Positions 12,648 through 24,249 of a stretch of 64,000 bases of DNA are shown piece after piece (positions within the stretch are counted from its first letter, which is position 1; each line of letters opens with the position of its first letter). This DNA is from Hypholoma sublateritium FD-334 SS-4. Lineage: Eukaryota > Basidiomycota > Agaricomycetes > Agaricales > Strophariaceae. The DNA lies in the NCBI GenBank assembly GCA_000827495.1, contig KN817524.1, positions 126,262 through 190,261 of the forward strand, in the 5' to 3' direction. Made by a program: the position numbers and the translations under genes. The notes under the pieces were generated by a model. It had not been told where the DNA came from and did no database searches. It saw only the letters and a program-made list of their open reading frames with translations.

Positions 12648-14250
12648 TCAAAGCAGCATACGGCCAGCCCATCTTGGCATGGGCGTACACTCACGTATAT
12701 TTTCAACGCCCGAGATCCAGCTGACAAGGCGCTCGAATCCCATTCCAAAACCGGCATGTGGCGCGCCACCATACTTTCTCAAGTCCAAGTACCACTCGCT
12801 TCCTGCTAGATTCCCCATCTTTTTCTCCAGGACATCGGCCCGTTCTTCGCGAACGCTCCCCCCTACAAGCTCTCCGACATGAGGCACAAGGAGGTCGAAG
12901 CACGCAACCGTGTGCGAGTCGTCGTTGGCACGCATGTAAAATGGTTTCAACGGCGCCGGATAATCGGTGACAAAGACTGGGCCGCAGACCAGCTTCTCCG
13001 CTAACCATTTTTCGTGTTCACTCTGAAGCGAATGTCCCCATGTCGGCGTGAATTCGAACTGGGAAGAGGTTCCCGCTACCTCCAATTCGCGGATTGCATC
13101 CGTATAGCTCATCTTCGTCCAGGGCGTTTTGTGGCTGAACGCATCTAACAGGATTTGTCGTCGGCTGTCGTCGCCATCCTTCCACAGAACGTCGATGTCC
13201 TCGGAGCCAATGATTCCGCCCACCACGTCCTTGAGGAGCGCTTCGGTAAGATCGCACACGCCGTGCACCCCATTCTGTGGAAACGCCCATTCGGCCTCCA
13301 GCATCCAAAATTCAGCAAGATGCCGTCCGGTAAGCGAGCGCTCCGCCCTGAAACACGGGGACAGAGTGTATACACGGGATATTGCCGTTGCGAGCGCCTC
13401 CAGGTGCAATTGGTGCGACACGGTGAGAAACGCCGGACGGGAGAAGAACTCCGAGGGCGGAAGAGGCGCGCCTGTCGGCGCAGCGGCAGGGTGTTGGGTA
13501 TCGACTTGTGCAAGGCGGAACGCCTCTCCCGCTCCTTCTGCATCATTTCCCGTTATGATGGGCGTATTCGCGTAGCAAAACCCTTGCGACTAGGCGTTTA
13601 TGAGACGAGGCGCATATGACAGACGAACGTAACTCACTGCAAACCATTTGTCTATCTGGCGGCTTAAGGAGTCGCGTACTCTGACCATCGCAGCAATTTG
13701 CGCAGTACGCGCTCGGAGATGAACATGTTCTCTTAGATATTCCGGTGTCAAGTCTTTTTTCTGTATTGGATATGCCTACGTAGAACACTTAAAACAACCG
13801 CTGAATATCAAAGACAAGGATGTACCTCAGAATCACATTCACCGAGGATTGCTACTTCGCCGTGTTGATCAACAAGCAATTCGTGCGACTGCCCAGAGCC
13901 AGGAGACGTCACTAGCTGACCGGTGAGTCGTACGGCCGCGCCATTCGTTAATCTGTGCAAAATAACGCGTCAATACCGTACTGGTATACGAATAGTGGCC
14001 CCGCAAACTTTCGCAGAAATTCGTCATCCTTGCCCTTGAGCAAGACGGCCTGGAGGCCTTTCGCCGAACTTCCATCGGTAATAACCGCGAATGATACGTT
14101 TTTCTGCTTGCGAATGGATTTAATCCAACCAGATACAGTTGTTACATGGTCCGCGGTCGGTGGCCTTTCAAGGAGCTGCTTGATAGTTGGAGCAAGGGAG
14201 AATTTTGAGGCAGAGGTAGCTGCAGTTGAGGCTAACCGTCGGAGGACCAT
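12648..14250 (-). CDS. Mitochondrial asparaginyl-tRNA synthetase
   Basis: Spliced model 14250-13982, 13952-13826, 13775-13638, 13589-12648, giving 491 residues with all phases consistent. The start MVLRRLASTAATSASKFS resembles a mitochondrial targeting peptide. An OB-fold anticodon-binding domain follows (VSGWIKSIRKQKNVSFAVITDGS), then the class II core: LTVSHQLHLEALATAISRVYTL, FRAERSLTGRHLAEFWMLEAEW (motif 2 region), YMRANDDSHTVACFDLL, and motif 3 GFGMGFERLVSWISG. It ends at CTPMPRWAGRMLL, which lines up with the VIPFPRF...CLL end of human NARS2, so I take the stop here rather than a further intron at the nearby GTGAGT. It charges mitochondrial tRNA-Asn. It is divergent from RTCA, 318 bp away. 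Confidence 0.9.
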
Positions 14251-14568
14251 GATCGACGCACGTGAAGAGCAGACGCGACGTCTGACGCGCCAGCGCGTCT
14301 ATACAGCGACATCAAGTCATAGCTTCGGGAATCGGCCGCGCCCGGTATCTGGTAGATTCTGGTTCAATTCGGGTTTGACCGATTCATAAAGTTTGACTCC
14401 ACATACTTCTGAAATTTCCCGCTACAAAATAAACTTACTCCCGGACGTTGTGCCAGGGTTAGCATAATCCTTCATCGACTCACTATGACTCGTTCAAGTT
14501 TCTCACATACCACCTTGTCAAGGCAGCTCATGAACGGTTGACCCACTCACCTGATGCTAGCAAGAGCC
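14251..14568. promoter_or_regulatory. Divergent promoter region, AsnRS / RNA cyclase
   Basis: This 318-bp gap separates two head-to-head genes, so it must hold both promoters. It contains a perfect inverted repeat at 14284-14299 (GACGCGC, two bases, GCGCGTC) inside a cluster of ACGCG motifs, and a CACGTGA string near 14268. No clear TATA box was seen for either gene. Confidence 0.6.
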
Positions 14569-15942
14569 ATGACGAATTTTGTAATCGACGGTAGTGTGCT
14601 AGAAGGTGGAGGGCAGATCCTCCGCAACGGAGTTTCTCTTTCCGCCCTTCTCTCGAAGCCGATAACCATTCAGAAAATCCGGAATAGCAGGAAGCCTCCT
14701 GGATTGAGAAATCAACATCGAACAGGTGTGTCTTGTTTATAGAAGACGCGTTCTCGGCTAACATTAATATGCCTCTCAGGCTTGGAGCTCGCTGCTAGGA
14801 TCGCCTCCGCCAGTCTCATAGGCGCGACCAATGACTCTACTGAGATCGAGTTCGTGCCAGGACACATAAATATCTCAAATCACTACCATGCGGACTCTGT
14901 GACAGCTGGTTCGACCACCCTCCTCTTGCAAATCGCACTTCCTCTGCTACTCTTCTCCCCGAAGCCTGCACCGCCCTCTACACTGACATTGTATGGCGGC
15001 ACCAACGCCACAATGGCCCCTCAAATAGACTACACAAAACATGTCTTCCTACCCTTCGCTCGACGCCATTTTGGCATTGGTAAATTCTCGTTGGACATCA
15101 AGAAGCGCGGTTACTTTCCAAAAGGTGGAGGCGAGGTCCATTTTAGCGTCGAGCCTCTGTCAGGTCCAGATCAGAAACTGCGGAATATAACGCTACTGGA
15201 GAGGGGCAAGGTTAAATGGATTACTGGGATTGCACACTCTGGAGGACTACCCCATGCTATTGGGCAGGGCATGATAGCTGGCGCCGAAAAGCAACTAGCG
15301 ATAGCTGGTTACGGAAAGAAGCAGGTATCCCAAACATCAACATCTGTACAATCCCCCGGAGACGACGATGTCACGGTGTCCATCCAATATGTACAAGAAC
15401 CGAGGGGTTTGACTAAAGGCCCTGGTAGCGGTATCGTACTCTGGGCAGAACTTGAAGGTGGCGGAATGGTAGGAGGCAGTGCCGTAGGCACAAAAAATAA
15501 ACCAGCGGAAAAAGTGGGCCAGGAAGCTGCCAGTCAACTTATTCAAGGGTTGGAAAATGGCGGATGCGTGGACGAAGTGAGTGTTAGTCCTCCGTGATCT
15601 TAAATTCTATCTAACTTGCCATTCTAGTGGCTGCAAGATCAAATCATCATACTAATGGCTCTGGCAGAGGGTAAGTCCGAGATAATGTGCGGACCAGCTG
15701 GTTTAAGTCTTCACACACAGTATGTACATTATCGCTTTCTGCGCTTATCATCGCCGTGGCTCATCATGCATCATGCATCACTTCTCAGAACTGCTGTATG
15801 GCTTGCCGAACAGCTCACTGATGCCAAGTTCGAAGTTGAGGAGCAAGCTTCGGGCCATGTCATCATACGCTGTCAGGGAATAGGTTATATAGCACCTACA
15901 GTAGCTTCAGGACCAGAGGCAGCGACATCCCTGAATGCTTGA
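14569..15942 (+). CDS. RTCA: RNA 3'-terminal phosphate cyclase
   Basis: Spliced model 14569-14725, 14780-15576, 15628-15719, 15789-15942, giving 399 residues. The ATG in a GCCATGA context gives [20 protein letters not shown], matching the usual RtcA opening; an in-frame ATG 15 bp upstream is less likely. Further signatures are [33 protein letters not shown], and [14 protein letters not shown], whose His is the adenylylated catalytic residue of the family (the last intron falls inside this motif). The enzyme turns RNA 3'-phosphates into 2',3'-cyclic phosphates using ATP. The family also includes the inactive 18S rRNA factor Rcl1, but the HTQT histidine favours a true cyclase. Confidence 0.92.
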
Positions 15943-16128
15943 AGTGTTTGCCTCACTTGACAGGGATCCTGGGTGTAATTTTCACTGCGGTCAACCAATT
16001 AAAACTACAGAAGATTGTCCAGTAATAGGCATAGTACAGGGTCATTAGCATCAATCGAAACAGGTTCGACGTTAGTTGTACTACTAATAAATAAATACAT
16101 GTCAGAAGCAATCCACGATCCCCCACAT

Positions 16129-17558
16129 CTACCGATTCCACGATAGTAAAGACATGTCACCGAGTCGTCTAAATTGTCACGAAGGTTAATATCATTAACC
16201 ACGGAGAAAAAGTGATCTACGGACCTTGGCTTAATAAGGTGTCGTGCTGTACCCAGAATTGCCAAGAGGACGAAGATGGACGCCGCTGCGACATACGCCC
16301 ATCCGAGGAAGGGATTCTTCCCTCCTATCCACGACACGGTTGAGATAACAAATGACTTAGTCCCTTTGTAAGGTAGGACAGGGAAGTCTGGATAAAGACA
16401 ATCAGCTTGGGTAGGGCGATTCATTGAAGAATCTTACTCATTCCAATGATAATTCTGTATCGACCTTTCTGCATTGTGTCTGCATCATTCCTCCCATAGA
16501 GCTTTGTAAATGTGGGTAGCCCTGCAGTTCGCATCCAATTTTGGAAGTGCTCATCGTTTTTCAGATCCGGAGGGGGTGTACTGTTTGTATAACCATTGGG
16601 GAATCGTAGAGCCCAGTTGGGCGGAGGCAAGATGTCCGTGTAAGAAGAATAGCCTCCGGGTACAGGATTTGATACATATTTCTTTGACTCTCCTGGCCAT
16701 GCAATTCCCGTGAAGGAGAAGACATATTCCTGGGACGGATTAGATTCGGTAGGGTTTAACAACGTAGGTGCGCTAAATGTGTCTGGACAGGATAAATCAC
16801 ACAGCATGCGCATAGATATAGATACGGAAACACACCATTGAATAGAGAGTTAGCAATAAGACCACACGGATAAATAGCGGTCTTGTTGATGCTCGACAGA
16901 GGTTTGCAATCGCTGTCGTCAAGCGTGTTCACCGACACAAATTTGCCTTTGAGTTGGTCGGAATTAAGACTCTTCACGTATCGTCGGTGATTCTGGAAGA
17001 AGTTTGTCAGTTTGTAATAGAATAGGACCGCTGGCTGAAGGTCGACGGGGACATCGAATTCAACGATGCACTGCTGCTTTTCGGAAACATCCGTGACAGA
17101 GGCGTTCCCAGAATTATCAAGGAAAGCGTATTGTGGAGTAGAAGGATGGGAGTTCTTTTCTTCCGAGGAGCGGATGCGGTATGAATATTTGTTCGAAGGC
17201 AAATCAACGAAAGTGAGTGAATCCAGCGATGTCGCGGGCGTGAGCGTCTCGCAATCAGTGTAGTCGAAAGTCATTTCTGACACGAGCGACGAGCCCCATA
17301 TTAGAAGGCCGCCGATGGGCGCAAAGAGGATTCCAATTATGAAAAGAGTGGGGAGAACTGTTTTTGGTGTGAGGATAGGCTGCCATGCCTTGAGACGCTG
17401 CTGCTTGAACGCAGTGTCTAGAAGCGGGGTGAGCGGGGTGGCGGGATGTGAGAGAAGGACGTACTAGCAGGGCGTTTCCAGCCGCCCTTCTCCTTCTTGT
17501 TCTCTGAGGAGTCGCCCGAGTCCGAATCCTGCTTTTTCTTGCGGTTGAAGAGGCCCAT
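16129..17558 (-). CDS. CDC50: CDC50/LEM3-family subunit of P4-ATPase lipid flippases
   Basis: Spliced model 17558-17465, 17417-16836, 16782-16438, 16387-16225, 16168-16129, giving 407 residues. It opens MGLFNRKKKQDSDSGD, has FKQQRLKAWQPILTP before the first membrane helix (TVLPTLFIIGILFAPIGGLL), and a Cys-containing, N-glycosylatable loop with IVEFDVPVDLQPAVLFYYKL, YPCGLIANS and NWMRTAGLPTFTKLYGR. The second helix is WAYVAAASIFVLLAILG. The last exon is only 40 nt and gives KPRRLGDMSLLSWNR, the typical family tail; without it the frame would read on into unrelated sequence. Cdc50 proteins chaperone and assist flippases that keep phosphatidylserine and phosphatidylethanolamine on the cytosolic leaflet. 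The 3' end converges on RTCA. Confidence 0.93.
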
Positions 17559-17646
17559 GGTGGAAGCTGGGAGAACGTAAAGAGCTTGGCAAGCCGGCGC
17601 AGCTGTGTCATCGGCACCAGGTGCACATCACGTAAGCGCGCTCACC

Positions 17647-19646
17647 ATGTCTCCGTCCTCCGATGCGCTCGCAAATCCGACACAGGCCATTTCCCAGCTT
17701 TACATCGCCAACAAGGCCCAAGGCCCCAATACCTTCCCCAGGACCGTCACAGACCACTTCAAGAATATATTCGCATCTCCCGATGTTTTGGCGCAGGTAC
17801 GCACGCGTCGCATCTAATTAGCGGGCGCGTCTTATTTGTGCCACTAGATCCCAACGTTGGATTTGGTTCATCCGCCGGAATCCTTCCCAAATGGATCCCT
17901 AGTGGCATTCAACTGCATGGTTCAGGACACCTCTCTCTCTCCGGAGCTTTATCTGATAACCCTCAAAAACGGGGACTGTGGGGGCTGGGGCATTACCGAC
18001 GAACTCAGCTCTGAAGATGACGTGAGGTACACCGATCTCAGAGAGTGTACCGTCTTTTGGGGGGTCTCTGTACCTGGATTAAGCTCCTGGTGCTATGGAG
18101 ATTCCAGCCAACACTCTATTCATCCTGTCCAGACGCATAAATATCCCATTCCTAACGCACCTCATATTGGCGTTCAGATCAAGGTCAGCAAAAAAAAAGT
18201 TCTACTAATCGAATCTAAAGTCATTTATCTTAGGTATATGATGAAAATCTTGCGCGACCCCTCCGAACAACGGATCTGATATCTTTCATTGGGATCCTTT
18301 CCTCTGAACCGTAAGCTTTCCCCGAATTAAACATTTGTACGAAACCGAGCAACCCTCTAGGCTTCATGCTACTTTGGAAACATCAGAGCTTAGAAGCGTG
18401 CCAACCCTACATGTTCTATTTTACAATCCTATCCCTACAACTATCGTTCCACGAGATTATCCGGAACCCTCCATTCTTCAAGATGTGACCACCATACGAG
18501 ACGAACTCATAGCTTGGCTTGCGGATGAAGGTCTGGATGGAGATCGCGTCGCCGCTGAATGGATTCTTCTTTGCGCAATTGCGAGAGTGTAATGTCTAAT
18601 AGTTTATCTTCTGTATTTGGTCTTAATGTGTTTGGAACAGGCGCTCGAGACATCCGCCTGTCCTTCCTCTGTCTTTAACAGTGGCGAATTTCCCAGCACA
18701 CGCCGAACGTCCTGATGCAAAACCTGTCCTATCTAGTGTATTGTCTCTGATATTTCCTATGCTTACTTCCACCCCTCTCTCGTTGGAAATCTTGAACAAG
18801 GAACCCTTTTGTCCAGAATCTAAAGAGGAAGATCTGCATAGCGGCCTCCTTCAACTTCCCAGAGGCACGGTTTTCATCATGGACGAGGGTGCTGTGACCG
18901 AGGGTGGAATTTTTAATCGAGGTGAATACAAAAAAATCTGTTTTGAAATCAGAAATGACAATACTCATGTTTTCCGTGCGGTAAGGCGTTACAAATATTC
19001 GTGCTGCTCAAGAAATGATGAAATCGCAGACCCTTGATTACGTCTTTCCTTACAGCAGTTTCCATTTCGAAACAGACGTTTCTTTTTTGATCCTCACCGA
19101 AGGCAAAAAGAGCACATTCTTCCAGGTATGCAAGCGCCAAGCCTGCTACCGAAAAGCAGAATTTCATGTTAATTTTGGACTTTAGACCGATGTCACTGTC
19201 TCTCTTCAACAAATGTCTTCAGATGATGCAAGTAGCACATTTTACAAGTCTGCCGATACCATAAAGCTTCCCACCCCCGAAAAATTGCGACAATTCCGAC
19301 AGCTGGTTGGCGGTGCAAAAGTGGGCAATGTGGCCGTTGGAGAGGCCACTGGAAAGGTAAATTAATGTTCCTGTCTTTCGTGACCAACGGCTAAGAATTA
19401 ACGCGCAACGTCAGTATATCGAAGAGGACTTTGTTCAAGAACGATCAGCTAGCACTGGTAAGGGAAGTTCTCTGACCTCGGACGCCCTTGTTCGGCGAAT
19501 GTTGATTGCGAGGTAAATAATGTTCTATTCTTCGCGTTTTCAAGGATGTAACTGGCTGTAGGTTGAAAGCGCTTCTTTCTCATCAAACTGAAATGTCAAT
19601 CAAGCATTGGGAAAGTGCGAAGGCACTGGACCAGTACACTATATGA
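17647..19646 (+). CDS. MCMBP: Mini-chromosome maintenance complex-binding protein (MCM-BP)
   Basis: Spliced model 17647-17796, 17848-18183, 18234-18310, 18361-18588, 18641-18921, 18986-19125, 19186-19356, 19415-19512, 19562-19646, giving 521 residues with all eight phases consistent. Recognisable family blocks are LVAFNCMVQDTSLSPELYL, YDENLARPLRTTDLISFIG, the helicase-like middle LPLSLTVANFP, and MDEGAVTEGG followed by LDYVFPYSSFHFETDVSFLI. MCM-BP binds Mcm2-7 and helps unload or assemble the complex in the nucleus during S phase. The start ATG has an ACCATGT context and lies 88 bp from the divergent CDC50 start. It converges on the RecQ helicase gene, with 173 bp between the stops. Confidence 0.9.
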
Positions 19647-19819
19647 TAACCGTAATACCTATGTACAAATTAGAACGAAAGTAACACTATTTACATGGGA
19701 ATAAGTACAATGAATTTTAAGCCAACAGTAGCATATGTGATGGAGCCAAGTTTAAAACATTATAATACTGAATAAGTTCCCTGACAAAATACGGATATAA
19801 ATGCAGCAGTAAAACTGAT

Positions 19820-22800
19820 CTAAGGCCTAGGTTTTGCTGCTTTAAACTTTGTTTTGGCGTTGGAGGTGAGAGATGTGGAGGATGTTGATACAAAGCTTGG
19901 ATCTACAATTGGGGGTGCCAGGTAAACATACTTAGACTGCGGTTTTGGAATAGCAACAGTTTGAGCGGTAGAGGACGAAGCAGTACTAATATAGATTGAG
20001 ATAGTCACTCAAGATCGCCAGACAGAAGAAAAGGGTGCAAGTACCTACCTTGGGTCGACTGTAGCAGCAGTCTTGTGACTGATGCAGATTTGAAGGAACC
20101 TTTGGCCATACGTAGCCCATTTTTGATTAGCATAATCATTTGCTGCAGGTCCTTCTATGTCGATAGCATCAATCAAGTGTTTTTTGAAGCTGTTATAATC
20201 TATAGCAACAAGTGGTTGAGCGTGTTGGCTGCTCACCCATTGAGGAACATACCTTCAGGACACATGGCACTGATGAATGCTAAAACATGATCAGGAAAGA
20301 CCTCAGCTGGGTCACTGAGCATCGTTTCCAACATGATCTGCGAAATAACACGAATTCGAATGAGTGCGAATTAGTAGTGATTGAAACCGGAAATCTATAC
20401 CTTATCACGCAGTATGAGCATTTTCTTATACAACACTGTCACTTTATCGTCGTCAGAATCAATCGGAACAACATTAGTTATCTGTGGGGGAGGTGTGGGG
20501 GCTGTCCGCGATGTAGTTGCGATTGTCGACGATAATGGCCGCGGTATTGAGGTACTTGCAGAGTGGTTCTGCATAACCGCCGGTGATGGAACGTTCAGCT
20601 CGGGAATAGCGTCAAAGTGACTGTCATCGAGATCGTCCGCATACATATCGTCGTAGCAATCAATCGGGTCTTCTTCTATGGCCTTCCTCTTGCCCTTCTT
20701 AGAACGAACAGGGGCGTCGACAACGTACTCAGCCGGCGCCTTGCGTTGTCTGGGCTGTTTTGCAGATGCCTTCGCAGCCGTCGTAGTAGGGCGCCAGTCA
20801 ATTACAACTTGCTGATTCCCCTTGAAGAAGTCATTCGCCGCGTGGCCGAGCTAGGGATAGAGAACGTCAATCATTGCGGATACGAAGAAAACAATCTAAA
20901 AAAACACACTGCAAGGTATTCTGTATGAAATCCAGACGCATTCTGAGTTGCCACCTTTGTGACCAATCCTAGGTAAAGCAATTCATCGAGCATGAGGTCG
21001 ACCAACTCCTTCGGTAGGTCGCTACAGGACCCGTATTCCGAGAGTTTATCCAGTCCCCTGTTGACAATCTCCGCGGCTTTAGATCCTCGCAAAACGTTTC
21101 CGAATACAGTAAATGTTGTTCTATCTGAAGCAAGTTTCTTTGCCAGATTTACGCCATCTCGGATGTATTTCGTAACATCTCTCGATACCGTTTCTCTGTC
21201 GTCTTGGCAAGTATCACAGCCTCTTTGGCAAAGTGCTCGGTCGAAGTCTTCATCGAAGTGACGCAGCAACTGCACGCGACGACACACCGATATCTTCTTA
21301 CAAAACTCGTAGACCTCTCTGACAGCCGCCTCCTGCCTTCGTTTACTTTCGGGTGTTGCATCTTCCGACTTTTGGATCTGACTCTGTAATTTGTAAAGGT
21401 CATGCCCGGAATAAACTAGCTTTTATTAGTCGGCCGGACAACGGTCGATGACAGCAAGACATACACATTAAACAATCCGCGGGTTCGCCATCGCGACCTG
21501 CTCGACCTGTTTCTTGATAATAGCTATTTATTCCAAACTGTCAGTAACATATACTCATGACCACACAAGGAATCATACCCAGAAAGTGTTTTTGGCATAT
21601 CGTAGTGAATCACGAAACGGACTAGTGTTAAATAACGAAGTCAATGATCGAACACTTACAAAAAACATATTCAAAAACCCAACCGTTTGCTTTATCGATA
21701 CCCATTCCAAATGCGATCTATGGCAGCATGTCAGATAGTAGCACATAATTAGCAGCTATAAGGAGGTGACTTACAGTTGCTACTATAATGCAGACCTTTC
21801 CAGATTGCCAATCATCGATCACTTGATCCTTCTCCGATGTCGACATTCCTGCATGAAAATGAGCAGCGCTTAGGCCGGACCTGTCCCGCATGTTTCTGGC
21901 CACTGTTTCGCATGTTTGCCGAGCCTGACAATAGACAATACCAACATGTCCTTGATGCTTCGAAGTGATAAAATTTGTCATCTCGTTTAGAGGACTTCCC
22001 CGCTTGGTTTTGACGATGTAATTTAGGTTGGTCCGATTGAAGGACTGGGTAAATGAAATATGATCTTTTCGCAATTTGAGCTGCGAAATAATATCGCACA
22101 CGGTTTTCTTGTTGGCCGTCGCAGTTAGCGCCATTATGGGTACATTAGGGTACTTTTCACGCAATGAACCTAAAGACGTATACTGAAGAATAGGTTCAAT
22201 ATAAAACACATGCAGACACAGTACCGTGAACAGACTTACCGCATCCCGAAAGTCTTGGCCCCATGTAGAGATGCAGTGGGCTTCATCAATCACAAAGCGA
22301 GCCAGAGAGTGATCGTCATAAAGCCTTTGAAGCACTTTGCTGACAGCCCCACTATCGCGCAGTTTTTCTGGGGTAACGTACCACAAATTTGGCTTAGATC
22401 GGCATGTAATGAGGCGACTCCAATCATCACCACCAGTTTCCGAATTCGAAAGGAGGGCATTAACATTCTTTTTGAGTAGGCTGGTGACTTGATCCTTCAT
22501 GAGAGCAAGAAGGGGGGAAACAACAATTGTGACGCCCGAAGTTTTACCTGTGGTACAGACAGCGGGTAGTTGATAACAAAGGCTCTTGCCTCCACCTGTG
22601 GGCATCAAGACAAATACATCCTTCCCGTCCAAGGTAGCAGTTATTGCGCCGAGTTGATTTGGTCGAAAATTGCTGAGCTCAAAGATGCTACGCAGCCGCT
22701 GATGGATTTCTCCATAATACGGGGTAGAATGCGGGGACGTTTTGCTGCCGGATTGGTGCGCATTTCCTGTCCCAGATCCAGACGTGGAAGGTAAATTCAT

Positions 22801-23688
22801 TTCAAATTCGGCGGGAATGTCTTCTAGTCCCTTCCAGTAGTCATCATCGACGGGAACCTTCTTAGAAGGACCAGATGTTTGGTAGCGAGCGTTGTCTACA
22901 ACAACGGACGTATCCCTGAAAAGTGTTTTGGGCTCTTGGTCAGACTTTATCAGTGGGAGGGGGGGAATAGAGGGGTTAGTCCGATGTTGATTGTGACGCT
23001 TTAAAAGTCCGTCGATCACTTCGAGACGAGACCTAATCAGCTCTCTGTTGAGTGGCGGTTGTAGTCAGATTTGAAGCAAGAGTACCAAAGATCCAGTAAT
23101 TACCTAATATCTTCAATCAAATGTATGTCTTTTTCGGTATCTTTGCCACTGTGGTAAGCAAGGTTGTCCTCCGAGAATTGCTTTGCGAGGTCCAGGCTGT
23201 AAATTTGATATTTCATCAGTGTTTGAGGTGGCAGCTGGAATGGACTCAGTCTAGAGTTTATTGAAACAAAGGAGGGGCCGCTCACCTGAGTAAGGTCAGG
23301 AAAGTTCGACATTGTTTCTACAGCTTGGGCGTCGTCTCGTCTTTGTTGAACGGGCACTGCAGCTGATGCCGGAAAGATATTCTCTTTCTCTTCATTCGCT
23401 ACTGTCTTCGGCCGTTTCAATGGCGGAGAGACGCCATCTAAGATGGAAAATCCCGAGGAATCCCGTTTGATGCCGTTCTGTTGTGGGCTCGACGAAGTGG
23501 AGCCACTGGAAATTGAAATCGCATCCTGGTTTGTTTGATATTGAGCAGGATACTGCTTTCGAGTTTGAAATCCTGGGGTGGAGAATGCAGACAAAGTAGA
23601 AGAGCGTTGTGCTACATAGGTTTCCCCGTCAGCGCCAGTTACACACTAGATCTATGGGATAGAGCGACAAACGTGGGTTTGGCTTCAT
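19820..23688 (-). CDS. RecQ-type DNA helicase (BLM/Sgs1/Rqh1-like)
   Basis: Spliced model with twelve exons: 23688-23643, 23611-23104, 23044-22240, 22182-21775, 21717-21684, 21621-21579, 21523-21465, 21415-20910, 20850-20401, 20337-20253, 20199-20049, 19985-19820; 1086 residues, all phases consistent. Walker A is LMPTGGGKSLCYQ (about residues 332-344), the DEAH box VIDEAHCISTWGQDF (about 436-450), and motif VI QETGRAGRDGEPADC. A zinc-binding Cys set (CRR..., CQRGCDTC) and an RQC winged-helix domain follow. An HRDC-like region (AEVFPDHVLAFIS ... WATYGQRFLQIC) precedes a Ser/Thr/Lys tail. The enzyme unwinds 3'-5' and dissolves recombination intermediates with Top3/Rmi1. The N-terminal region before the helicase is short for this class. 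The start is less certain, because a 5' leader intron seems to precede it. Confidence 0.9.
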
Positions 23689-24249
23689 TGCTGGCCTGAA
23701 TTTCGTACTCTGAGGGCGTGGGGAACGATTAAAAGAGCCTGCAAGTCACACCGCACCAGTACTCACCTTTGCACTTGAAAGACCAATATGTAATGGATTA
23801 GCTGCGGCTGGCTGCAAATCTGGCAGTACCGTGACAGCGGTTAACAGTGAACACTTGACGAGGATACATAGTAAAAAGATAATCACCCATAGTAGAAGTG
23901 GCAATTTGAATTCACGGCATGCAGAGAGTACACACGAGAATTCCGGAACGCGCTTTCAAAATAAATCAAAGGAAAGGATAGAAATAAACCAGGGTCCTAA
24001 CTTCAGACTCCAGAACCGTCGTCGGAGTTTGAGAGTGAGTGTGACAGCGGGCGCGTTAATCACGTGACAAGCGCGTCAAATGCAAACCGTGACGACTCCT
24101 GAGTCCTGACTCTCACTGGCATATCGCACGACTCAGGCCGCCGCCCATAGTTGGCTCAGAGTCTGATTTTAGGTCTTCAAGTCTGCAGGTTCTGCTACTA
24201 AATACTCCAGCATTAGCTTTTCGCAACCTTCCAATAGGCAGAAATTATC
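23689..24249. promoter_or_regulatory. Divergent promoter and 5' leaders, RecQ helicase / NUF2
   Basis: This 561-bp head-to-head gap holds both promoters. On the minus strand, a GTGAGT donor near 23763 and an acceptor near 23736 suggest a leader segment of the RecQ transcript, with no in-frame ATG upstream of 23688. The palindrome TCACGTGA lies at 24060-24067, about midway, in a GC-rich patch with GCGCG strings. No clear TATA box was seen on either side. Confidence 0.55.

Noticed and set aside
15760..15782. Short direct repeat (CATCATGCATCATGCATCA) near RTCA
   Set aside because: It lies inside a small intron and is a minor simple-sequence duplication with no sign of a mobile element.
23246..23280. 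A 35-bp intron in the RecQ N-terminus
   Set aside because: GTGAGC and CTCTAG flank it, but the length is too short and removal shifts the frame; reading through keeps the frame to the next supported donor.
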